Shown piece by piece: positions 49,491 through 57,066 of a DNA stretch of 64,000 nucleotides (the first letter of the stretch is position 1; each line of letters begins with the position of its first letter). Below the pieces are notes generated by a model that made no database searches, had not been told where the DNA came from, and saw only the letters and a list, made by a program, of their open reading frames with translations. Source of the DNA: JALOLG01 sp963776935. GTDB taxonomy: Bacteria; Actinomycetota; Acidimicrobiia; Acidimicrobiales; Ilumatobacteraceae. The stretch covers positions 62,001 through 126,000 of the forward strand of contig CAVZOP010000002.1 of assembly GCA_963776935.1 (NCBI GenBank). The letters run 5' to 3'. A program made the translations under genes and the position numbers.

Positions 49491-52233
49491 ATGAGCGAGG
49501 ATCGCATCGACGGGGCGCTTCGCGACGACATCCGCTTGCTCGGGCGGCTGCTCGGCGAGACGCTCACGCGCCAGGCGGGCTCCGATCTGCTCGACCTCGT
49601 CGAGCACGTCCGAGCGGAATCGAAAGCCGCGGTCGTCGACCCTGACGCGCGGGGACGCCTCACCGAGGCACTGGCGGCGCTCGACCTCCCGACGGGCACC
49701 GAGCTGGGTCGAGCGTTCCTGGCGTACTTCCATCTCGCCAACATCGCCGAGCAGGTCCACCGCGCCGACGAGCTGACACAACGCTCGACCGTTGCGGTGA
49801 GCGCGCTCGAGCGGACGGTCAACCAGGTCCTCGCCGCCGGCCTCGACCCCGCGGCCATCGCCGATGTCGTGGCACGCCTCGACATCCGGCCGGTGCTCAC
49901 CGCCCACCCCACCGAGTCGTCGCGCCGTTCGATCCTGACCCTGCGGCGGCGGGTCGCCACGTTGTTGCGGCAACGCACCGACGCGCGATCGTCCGATGCC
50001 GACCGGGCGCGTGCGGAACGGCGGCTGGCCGAGCTCGTCGACCTGCTCTGGCAGACCGAGGAGGTGCGTCGTGAGCGGCCGACCCCGCTCGACGAAGCGA
50101 GCGCGACGCTGTTCTACCTCGACGAGCTGGCCCAGCTCGTCGTTCCCGACCTGCTCGACGATCTGTCCGTCCAGCTGCGCCGCCTCGGCGCCCAACTCCC
50201 GACGAGTGGCCGGCCGTTGCGCTTCGGCACCTGGGTCGGTGGAGACCGCGACGGCAACCCGTTCGTGACGCCGGAGATCACGCTCACCGTCCTCGGCCTC
50301 CAGCGTGAGCACGCCGTTCGCACCCTGCTGGAATCGATCGAGTCACTCGTCGAGCAGCTCGGCGTGTCGACTCGGGCCGTCGGGGTGTCCGCCGAGCTCC
50401 TCGAGAGCCTCGAAGCAGACCGGCGCGCGCTGCCGTCGGTGTTCGAACGGTGGGCCCGGCTCGACGCCGACGAGCCGTACCGCTTGAAGTGCTCGTACAT
50501 CCGCGAGCGGCTCGTCCGCACCGCCCGTCGGGCAACGAACGGCAATGCGCCGAGGGCCGGCCTCGACTACAGCCGCGTCGACGAGCTCGTGGCCGACCTC
50601 GAGGTCATGTACCGGTCGCTGCACGCCCATCACGGTTCGTTGATCGCCGACGGTCTGGTGGCTCGCGTGATCCGCACCGCCAATGCCGTGGGCCTGCAGC
50701 TGGCGACCATGGATGTCCGTGAGCACACGGCGCGTCACCACCACGCGCTCGGTGCGTTGTTCGATCGGCTCGGGTCAGGCGATGACTACCGGACGTTGGA
50801 TCGTGCCGGGCGGACGCGGCTGCTGGCGCAGGAGCTGGCCGGCGGGAGACCGCTCGCACCACCGACCGCGACGCTCGACGAAGACGCGGCGGGGACCACG
50901 GCGGTGTTCGCCATGATCAGGGAGGCACTCGACCGCTACGGCGACGAAGCGATCGAGAGCTACATCGTCTCGATGGTCAAGGGCGTCGACGACGTGCTCG
51001 CCGCCGCCGTGCTCGCCCGCGACGCGGGGCTCGTCGACCTCGGCTCTGACGTGGCGCGCATCGACCTCGTGCCGCTGCTCGAGACGATCGACGAGCTCAA
51101 CTCGGCCGGGCCGCTTGCTCGACGAGCTGCTGCGCGAGCCGTCGTACCGGCGGATGGTCACGTTGCGCGGCGACTTGCAGGAGGTGATGCTCGGCTACTC
51201 CGACTCGAACAAGGACGGCGGCATCACCGCCTCGGCATGGGCGATCCATCGGGCGCAGCGCGCGCTCCGCGACGTGGCCAACGAGCACCACGTGACGCTG
51301 CGGCTGTTCCACGGCAGGGGCGGAGCGGTGGGCCGCGGCGGCGGCCCGACCGGTCGGGCGATCCTCGCCCAACCGTTCGGCACCATCCAGGGCGCGATCA
51401 AGATCACCGAACAGGGTGAGGTGGTCTCCGACAAGTACCTGTTGCCGGAGCTGGCGCGCAGCAACCTCGAGACGACGATCGCCGCCACGCTCCAGGCATC
51501 CCTGCTCCATCACGAGTCCCGACAACCGCAATCGGTCCTCGACCGTTGGGACGCGGTGATGACGTGTGTGTCCGAGGCGAGCCTCGGCGCGTACCGCCAG
51601 CTCGTGGAGGACCCGGACCTCGTCGGCTACTTCACCGCCTCGACGCCGGTCGAGGAGATGGCCGGGCTGAACATCGGCTCCCGCCCCGCCCGGCGGGCGA
51701 CCGAGCCCGCCGCCGGGCTGGCCGACCTGCGCGCGATCCCGTGGGTGTTCGGCTGGACGCAATCCCGCCAGATCATCCCGGGTTGGTACGGCGTCGGCAC
51801 CGGCTTGGAGGCCGCTCGCACGGCTGGTATGGGCGAGGCGCTCGACGAGATGGCGACGCAGTGGCACTTCGCGATGACGTTCCTCGCCAACGTCGAGATG
51901 GCGCTGTTCAAGACCGACCTCGACATCGCCCGCCTCTACGTCGAGCGGCTCGTCGAGCCCCATTTGCGCCACATCTTCGACCGCATCGTCGACGAGCACG
52001 ACCGGACCACGCGGGAGATGCTCCGCATCCTCGGCGTGCCCGGGCTCCTCGAGAGTCATCCGATGCTGCGCCGCACGCTGTCGACACGCGCCACCTACCT
52101 GTTGCCGATGCACCACCTGCAGGTCGACCTGCTCGCCCGTCACCGCGCCGCGGCGTCGGCGGATCCACATCTCGAACGGGCGCTGCTCCTGACGATCAAT
52201 GGCATCGCTTCCGGTCTGCGCAACACCGGATGA
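49491..52233 (+). CDS. ppc: Phosphoenolpyruvate carboxylase, one frame break
   Basis: The enzyme has the conserved VLTAHPTESSRRS (catalytic His near residue 139), TWVGGDRDGNPFVT, GYSDSNKDGG, and FHGRGGAVGRGGGP motifs. It fixes bicarbonate onto PEP to make oxaloacetate. The frame breaks at CTT 51113-51115. Dropping one base joins NSAGPL to LDELLREPSYRRM and gives about 913 residues, the family length. Both halves keep catalytic residues, so the native gene is probably intact. It lies between ffh and rpsP, interrupting a usually tight cluster, and pairs metabolically with pckG at 25 kb. Confidence 0.9.
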
Positions 52234-52322
52234 TCCCGAGCTCATGATGGTGTCGGTGGGGCCTCAGCCCGTTGGCGCTAACCTTGCGGGGTTCTCAAGT
52301 GCACCAGGGAGACGTGAAACAG

Positions 52323-52586
52323 ATGGCAGTCAAGCTGCGCCTCACCCGAGTCGGCAAGACCAAGCAGCCCCAGTACCGCATCGTCGCGGCCGACGAGCGG
52401 TCACCCCGCGACGGCCGCTTCATCGAGATCCTGGGCCACTACAACCCGCTGCACGACCCGTCGAGCCTGAGCGTCGACAACGACAAGGCCGTCAAGTGGC
52501 TGAGCAACGGTGCCCAGCCGACCGAGCGCGTCGCCAAGCTGCTCGAGATCTCGGGCGCGATGGAGCAGTTCAAGGCGTCGAAGTGA
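52323..52586 (+). CDS. rpsP: Ribosomal protein bS16
   Basis: The 87-residue protein begins MAVKLRLTRVGKTKQPQYRI and contains DERSPRDGRFIEILGHYNPL and the VKWLSNGAQPTERVAKLL tail, which is S16 throughout. GGGAG lies 11-12 nt before the ATG. TAACCT at 52279-52284 could be the -10 of a leadered promoter. It begins the rpsP-KH-rimM-trmD-rplS ribosome maturation cluster. The stop overlaps the next GTG by 4 bp. Confidence 0.96.
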   Translation: MAVKLRLTRVGKTKQPQYRIVAADERSPRDGRFIEILGHYNPLHDPSSLSVDNDKAVKWLSNGAQPTERVAKLLEISGAMEQFKASK

Positions 52587-52852
52587 GCGAGACGTCGAAC
52601 GAGCTGCAGGCGCCCACGGCAGCCGCCGTGCTCGGTCACATCGTCCGTTCGATCGTCGACGATCCCGAGGCGGTCACGGTCGAGGAGTCGTCGATCGGGC
52701 ACCGTGCCCGGCTCGACGTCCGCGTCGGACCTGGCGACCTCGGCCGCGTGATCGGCCGGCGTGGTCGCACCGCCGCCAGCGTGCGCACGGTCACCCGCGC
52801 CGCGGCAGCGAAGGACGGTGTCGAAGTCGACATCGAGTTCCTCGACGACTAG
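52583..52852 (+). CDS. khpA: KH-domain RNA-binding protein (KhpA/YlqC-like)
   Basis: The 89-residue protein is one KH domain with the GxxG loop in DLGRVIGRRGRTAASVRTV. The leading AAAVLGHIVRSIVDDPEAVT region is typical of KhpA. KhpA works with KhpB in RNA binding linked to cell elongation. The GTG start overlaps the rpsP stop (GTGA). The following 91-bp gap before rimM shows no clear signal. Confidence 0.9.
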   Translation: MSETSNELQAPTAAAVLGHIVRSIVDDPEAVTVEESSIGHRARLDVRVGPGDLGRVIGRRGRTAASVRTVTRAAAAKDGVEVDIEFLDD

Positions 52853-52952
52853 ATGGTCGGGACTGGCCTCGGTGTCGGTTGCGGGCTGCTCGCCCGCTGC
52901 GCTTCGGCTGCTCCCTCCGTGACCGAGCGATAGTCGGCCCGGCGTGACGAAC

Positions 52953-53426
52953 ATGAATGAGCAGCCCGAGGGACTGCTCGAGGTCGGCCGGATCTCGCGG
53001 CCACATGGCCTGAACGGCGACGTGTACGTCGACTTGTCGACCGACCGCACCGAGCGCCTCGACCGGGGGTCACGTCTGTGGGGTCGCGGGCAGTGGCTCA
53101 CGGTCACCAGCGCCGCCCAGCAGCCACAGCGCTGGCTGGTGCGCTTCGAGGAGATCACCGACCGCACGGCGGCCGAGCGGTTCGCCAACACTCGCCTGTA
53201 CGCCGAACCGATCGACGACCCGGATGCACTCTGGGTGCACGACCTGGTCGGGGCCGAGGTCGTCGAGCTCGACGGTACCGGCCGCGGCCGCTGCGCCGCC
53301 GTCATCGACAACCCGGCCGCCGACCTGCTCGAGCTCGAATCGGGTGCGCTGGTGCCGGTGACGTTCGTGGTCGGTTTCGCCGACGGCGTGGTCACGATCG
53401 ACCCGCCGGAAGGCCTGTTCGAATGA
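52953..53426 (+). CDS. rimM: Ribosome maturation factor RimM
   Basis: The 157-residue protein has the RimM N-terminal barrel motif LEVGRISRPHGLNGDVYVDL. It also has RWLVRFEEITDRTAAERFAN and the PRC-like C-terminal part with LWVHDLVGAEVVELDG and LVPVTFVVGF. It binds S19 during 30S assembly. The ATG at 52953 was chosen; a GTG at 52944 would add three residues. Confidence 0.93.
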   Translation: MNEQPEGLLEVGRISRPHGLNGDVYVDLSTDRTERLDRGSRLWGRGQWLTVTSAAQQPQRWLVRFEEITDRTAAERFANTRLYAEPIDDPDALWVHDLVGAEVVELDGTGRGRCAAVIDNPAADLLELESGALVPVTFVVGFADGVVTIDPPEGLFE

Positions 53427-53453
53427 TGACGGTCGATTGATGGTGTGCGACTG

Positions 53454-54188
53454 ATGCGGGTCGACGTGTTCACCGTGTTCCCCGATCTCGTCGACGGGTT
53501 CTGCGCCGAGAGCCTGCTCGGCAAGGCCCGCTCGCGCGGCATCCTCGACCTGCGCTGCCACGACCTGCGCGAGCACACGACCGACGTGCATCGCACGGTC
53601 GACGACTCGCCGTTCGGCGGTGGCGCCGGGATGCTGCTGCGTCCCGAGCCGATCTTCGCCTCCGTCGAGGCGGCCGATCCGCCCCGGCCGTTGTTCCTGC
53701 TCGGGCCCGGCGGCCGGCGTTTCGATCAGCAACTGGCAGGCGAACTGGCGGCAGGGGCCGGCTTCAGCCTGCTGTGCGGGCGCTACGAGGGCGTCGACCA
53801 CCGGGTCCGCGAGCATCTGGTCGACGACGAGCTGAGCGTCGGTGACGTGGTGTTGGCCGGGGGAGAGGTGGCTGCCTGCCTCGTCGTGGAGGCCGTGACC
53901 CGGTTGCTCGAGGGGGCGATGGGAAACGCCGAGAGCCCGGTGACCGAGAGTTTCGGTGCCGCCGGCCTGCTCGAAGAGCCGCACTTCACACGTCCGGCCG
54001 AGTTCCGCGGCTGGCAGGTCCCCGACGTGCTGCGCTCCGGCGACCACGGCCTGATCGCCAAGTGGCGACTGGCGCAGGCGCTCCACCGAACGCTGCGGGC
54101 GAGGCCCGACCTCATCGAGCGACGCGGCGGGCTGACGGATGCCGAGCGGGCCTTGTTGGAAGAGTTCCCTGCCCTCCCGTATCCTTGA
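53454..54188 (+). CDS. trmD: tRNA (guanine(37)-N(1))-methyltransferase
   Basis: The 244-residue SPOUT enzyme has MRVDVFTVFPDLVDGF at the start, VDDSPFGGGAGMLLRPEPIF, and the knot-forming SLLCGRYEGVDHRV and VGDVVLAGGEVA segments that hold SAM. It makes m1G37 to prevent frameshifting. The ATG at 53454 was preferred to the GTG at 53445. It lies 27 bp after rimM. Confidence 0.95.
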   Translation: MRVDVFTVFPDLVDGFCAESLLGKARSRGILDLRCHDLREHTTDVHRTVDDSPFGGGAGMLLRPEPIFASVEAADPPRPLFLLGPGGRRFDQQLAGELAAGAGFSLLCGRYEGVDHRVREHLVDDELSVGDVVLAGGEVAACLVVEAVTRLLEGAMGNAESPVTESFGAAGLLEEPHFTRPAEFRGWQVPDVLRSGDHGLIAKWRLAQALHRTLRARPDLIERRGGLTDAERALLEEFPALPYP

Positions 54189-54283
54189 GCGGCCCGGGAC
54201 ACGATCGGGCCCGCAAGATCGGACTCGGCGATGATCGGGCGCTGCCGCCCGGGCACCCTTCGAGCAGTACGAGAGAGCACGCC

Positions 54284-54631
54284 ATGAAAGCCACCGACCT
54301 GATCGACAACCAGTCACTGCGTGACGACCTCCCGGCGTTCGCACCGGGCGACGAGGTCAAGGTCCACGTCCGCGTCGTCGAGGGTGGCAAGGAGCGTGTC
54401 CAGGTGTTCCAGGGCAACGTGATCGCCCGCCAGGGTGGCGGCCTGCACGAGACCTACACGGTGCGCAAGCTGAGCTACGGCGTCGGCGTCGAGCGCACGT
54501 TCCCGCTCCACACCCCGACGGTCGCCAAGCTCGAGGTCGTGCGGCGGGGCGACGTGCGGCGCGCCAAGCTGTACTACCTCCGCGATCGCGTCGGTAAGCG
54601 GGCCAAGGTCCGCGAGAAGCGCGAGTTCTGA
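54284..54631 (+). CDS. rplS: Ribosomal protein bL19
   Basis: The 115-residue protein shows the L19 pattern FAPGDEVKVHVRVVEGGKER, VQVFQGNVIARQGGGLHETY and RRAKLYYLRDRVGKRAKV. A GAGAGA Shine-Dalgarno-like stretch precedes the ATG. The 95-bp leader after trmD contains GC-rich inverted segments, but I recognise no known L19 leader. It closes the rpsP-rplS cluster. Confidence 0.96.
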   Translation: MKATDLIDNQSLRDDLPAFAPGDEVKVHVRVVEGGKERVQVFQGNVIARQGGGLHETYTVRKLSYGVGVERTFPLHTPTVAKLEVVRRGDVRRAKLYYLRDRVGKRAKVREKREF

Positions 54632-54717
54632 TCGCCTGCGCCGAGCTCGCCCTCGGCGCCACGCCATCTCGGGCCGGCGGCCCCACATCGATCGATCCGA
54701 TGAGGGAGGTCGTGGCC

Positions 54718-55077
54718 ATGAAACCGATCGCGCCCGACCTGTCGAAGCGCGCCCGCGGCCAGTGGGGCGAGGACCGGGCGTGCACCCACTACCGGCGTCT
54801 CGGCTACGCGATCGTCGATCGCAACTGGCGATGTGCGCAGGGCGAGATCGACGTCGTCGCCCGGCTCGGCGACACGGTCGTGTTCTGCGAGGTCAAGACG
54901 CGCCGATCCGAGGGATACGGCGGCGGTGCGGCCGCCGTCGACCACCGCAAACAGCACCGCATCCGGCGTCTGGCCGCGGCCTGGCTGGCCGAGCGGCAGG
55001 TCCACGGCGTCGAGGTCCGGTTCGACGTGGTCGCCATCACGGGCGTCGACGTGGAGCTGATCGAGGGGGCGTTCTAA
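54718..55077 (+). CDS. yraN: YraN family protein (UPF0102)
   Basis: The 119-residue protein has the restriction-endonuclease-like UPF0102 signature GQWGEDRACTHYRRLGYAIV, NWRCAQGEIDVVARLGDTVV, and CEVKTRRSEGYGGG. The D..E-x-K residues resemble a PD-(D/E)xK active site, but no activity is known. GGGAGG lies 8 nt before the ATG at 54718, which decides it against the ATG at 54700. It overlaps the opposite-strand gene by 41 bp. Confidence 0.9.
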   Translation: MKPIAPDLSKRARGQWGEDRACTHYRRLGYAIVDRNWRCAQGEIDVVARLGDTVVFCEVKTRRSEGYGGGAAAVDHRKQHRIRRLAAAWLAERQVHGVEVRFDVVAITGVDVELIEGAF

Positions 55078-55300
55078 TCCGACGCGAGCGCTCGACGGGC
55101 GGTGGGATCCGCCGGTCCCAGCAGGCGTAGTGCCAGTGCCGGCGGAGCTCTGGCGCCAGCTCCGGAACCGCCACGTAGTGACCGGTCGCGGGCGGGATGT
55201 CGCGGTGGCAGCCGGGGCACACGTACGTCTTGGTCGCCTGGTAGGGCTGCACCCGCCGCACGTCCACGGCACCGAACCCGCCGTCCCAGAGCCTTGGCAC
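55037..55300 (-). CDS. Small CxxC protein, actinobacterial conserved hypothetical
   Basis: The 87-residue reading frame starts at GTG 55300. It has VRRVQPYQATKTYVCPGCHR, a CxxC followed by DIPPATGHYVAVPE and HWHYACWDR, and then a basic tail. CxxC, HxH and C residues could form a zinc site. I recall similar proteins downstream of yraN-like regions in actinobacteria, of unknown function. It overlaps yraN at the 3' end and shares one base (TAGTG) with the membrane peptide gene upstream. Confidence 0.7.
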   Translation of the reverse strand: MPRLWDGGFGAVDVRRVQPYQATKTYVCPGCHRDIPPATGHYVAVPELAPELRRHWHYACWDRRIPPPVERSRRIRTPPRSAPRRRP

Positions 55301-55410
55301 TAGGAGAACACCGCCCAGATCACGAGCGCGACCACGAGCACGATCGCCGCCGCGACCATCACGAAGTCGCCGGTCCGGGCGCGGAACCTCCGGTACGGGT
55401 TGAAACCCAC
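55300..55410 (-). CDS. 36-residue single-helix membrane peptide
   Basis: A GTG at 55410, with GAAGG just upstream, opens a 36-residue frame. It has an N-terminal GFNPYRRFRARTGDF basic segment and one hydrophobic helix (VMVAAAIVLVVALVIWAVF). The positive-inside charge pattern predicts a type II single-pass membrane protein. The stop TAG shares its last base with the GTG of the downstream gene. I infer it is real from the coupling, charge pattern and resemblance to small conserved actinobacterial proteins. Confidence 0.6.
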   Translation of the reverse strand: MGFNPYRRFRARTGDFVMVAAAIVLVVALVIWAVFS

Positions 55411-55419
55411 GACCTTCAG

Positions 55420-55425
55420 TATCGT
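55420..55425 (+). promoter_or_regulatory. Candidate -10 element for the enoyl-CoA hydratase
   Basis: TATCGT lies 8 nt before the ATG at 55434. It is in the 23-bp gap to the divergent membrane-peptide gene. Confidence 0.4.
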
Positions 55426-55433
55426 CCGCGGCA

Positions 55434-56234
55434 ATGGCAGATTCCGACGACGACAAGACCCCTGAGTACGAGAGCCTGCGGGTCGACCGCTCCGGCGGCG
55501 CCGTCACGATCACGCTCGATCGCCCCGCCAAGAAGAACGCGATCAACGGGGCGATGTGGGAGGAGCTGGCTGCGGTGGTCGGCGAGATCGCCCGCCGGTC
55601 GACCGACCGCGTCGTCGTGTTCACCGGAGCCGGTGGTGACTTCTGCTCCGGAGCCGACCTGTCCGAGCCATCCGAGGGCGGTCACCACCTAGCCCGGTTG
55701 CGTCGCGTCGGCGACCTGTGCCTCGCCATCGCCCGGCTCCCGCAGCCGACCATCGCCAAGGTCCGCGGCGTCGCAGTGGGTGCCGGGCTGAACCTGGCGC
55801 TGGTGTGTGATCTCGTGGTCGCGGCCGAGGGGTCCCGGTTCTCGGAGATCTTCGCCAAGCGCGGGCTGAGCCTCGACTTCGGTGGCTCGTGGATCCTCCC
55901 GCGGCTGATCGGGATGCATCGGGCCAAGGAGCTGGCGCTGCTGGCGCCGATCATCGGTGCTGCGGAGGCGGCCGAGATCGGGCTCGTGAACCGCGTGTTG
56001 CCCGATGCCGAGCTCGACGCGTTCGTCGACGGCTGGGTGGCCGAGCTCGCCGCCGGCCCGCCGATCGCGCTGGCGATGACCAAGCGCATGCTGAACAACT
56101 CGTTCAACGTCACACTGGAGGAGGCGCTCGACGACGAGGGCGTCTCGCAGACGGTCAACCTCGGCACCGCCGACAACCGCGAGGCGATCGCGGCGTTCCT
56201 GGCCAAGCGCGCCCCGAACTTCGAGGGTCGCTGA
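55434..56234 (+). CDS. Enoyl-CoA hydratase/isomerase family protein
   Basis: The 266-residue crotonase-fold protein has the oxyanion motifs GAGGDFCSGADLSE and VRGVAVGAGLNLALVCDLVV, plus the NRVLPDAELDAF region. The first catalytic Glu of hydratases (equivalent to Glu144) is not obvious; the corresponding site reads AVGAGLN. The second region reads KRGLSLDFGGSW, with Asp in place of Glu. It may therefore be an isomerase or another crotonase. TATCGT lies 8 nt upstream of the ATG. The gene stands alone. Confidence 0.88.
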   Translation: MADSDDDKTPEYESLRVDRSGGAVTITLDRPAKKNAINGAMWEELAAVVGEIARRSTDRVVVFTGAGGDFCSGADLSEPSEGGHHLARLRRVGDLCLAIARLPQPTIAKVRGVAVGAGLNLALVCDLVVAAEGSRFSEIFAKRGLSLDFGGSWILPRLIGMHRAKELALLAPIIGAAEAAEIGLVNRVLPDAELDAFVDGWVAELAAGPPIALAMTKRMLNNSFNVTLEEALDDEGVSQTVNLGTADNREAIAAFLAKRAPNFEGR

Positions 56235-56323
56235 GCCCACAACCACTGATCACCCGGTCCTGAGGACCACTCAGCGGCCGGGCTGCCACCAGCCGGCGGT
56301 GTCGCTCCGATACCCTCGACCGA

Positions 56324-57052
56324 GTGCGACAGCTGCTCGCCACGGCGATCCTGACGCTGGCAGCAGCGCTCTGGATGCCGGTCGTGACGTCGGCGCAGGA
56401 GTCGCCCGCGCCCGACGGCTCGGCCCCCACCACGACGCCCGGCGATGCGACGACGTCGGGAAGCGGCCCGACCGACTCGGTGCTGCCCACCACGACGCCG
56501 GGCACACTGCCGCTCGTCCTCGTTCCGAGCTCGTGCACGTCGCCGCCCCGGCCCGAGCTGGTGTTCGTCGGGATGCTCGTCGAGCGCGACTTTCGCACCG
56601 GGCGGTTCGAGATCGTGCAGGTGCGGGCCGGCGATGCGACGCCGTTCTCGGTCGGAGGGCTGGTCGACGTGCGGTATGGCATCGACGTCGAGTACCTCGA
56701 CGTGGGGACCGCGTACCTGGTGTCCGCCCGCCGCGATCCGGTGCTCGGCCTGCTGGCGTCGAAGATCCGCGAACCCGCCCCGTTGCTCGGCGGTGACGAC
56801 GTCGTCGGGGTCGCCGAGAGCGACGTCGAATGCCCGCGCCTCGACGACCCGATCCGGACCCTCCTGCCCGACGGTTCGTCGATCGACTCGGCGGTGCTCG
56901 CTCCCCTCAGCGAGCACCGTACCCAGCTCTTCGCAGCCATCCTCATCCCGATCGCCGTCGCGTTCGGGATCGTGTTCCTGCTCGCCACGTTGCGCTGGGC
57001 CGTGACCGGGTTGTTCCGCGGGATCGGTTCGGTAGTGCGTCACACGCGTTGA
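56324..57052 (+). CDS. Secreted/membrane-anchored hypothetical protein
   Basis: The 242-residue protein has a signal peptide (LLATAILTLAAALWMPVVTS), followed by a Thr/Pro/Gly-rich linker and a ~120-residue extracytoplasmic domain (PELVFVGMLVERDFRTGRFE, VDVRYGIDVEYLDVGTAYLV). A C-terminal transmembrane helix (LFAAILIPIAVAFGIVFLLA) has a basic tail. Similar architectures occur in actinobacteria, but I know no function. TACCCT lies 7 nt before the GTG at 56324. Confidence 0.78.
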   Translation: MRQLLATAILTLAAALWMPVVTSAQESPAPDGSAPTTTPGDATTSGSGPTDSVLPTTTPGTLPLVLVPSSCTSPPRPELVFVGMLVERDFRTGRFEIVQVRAGDATPFSVGGLVDVRYGIDVEYLDVGTAYLVSARRDPVLGLLASKIREPAPLLGGDDVVGVAESDVECPRLDDPIRTLLPDGSSIDSAVLAPLSEHRTQLFAAILIPIAVAFGIVFLLATLRWAVTGLFRGIGSVVRHTR

Positions 57053-57066
57053 GCGACTGCCAGCGA

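Noticed and set aside
13960..51120. Programmed +1 frameshifting as a shared mechanism for the broken genes.
   Set aside because: The shift contexts have no common slippery sequence or stop-codon trigger, and the affected genes are unrelated. Sequencing error explains the bias more simply.
54189..54283. A ribosomal-protein L19 leader RNA before rplS.
   Set aside because: GC-rich inverted segments occur but do not match any leader structure I can recall for this lineage.
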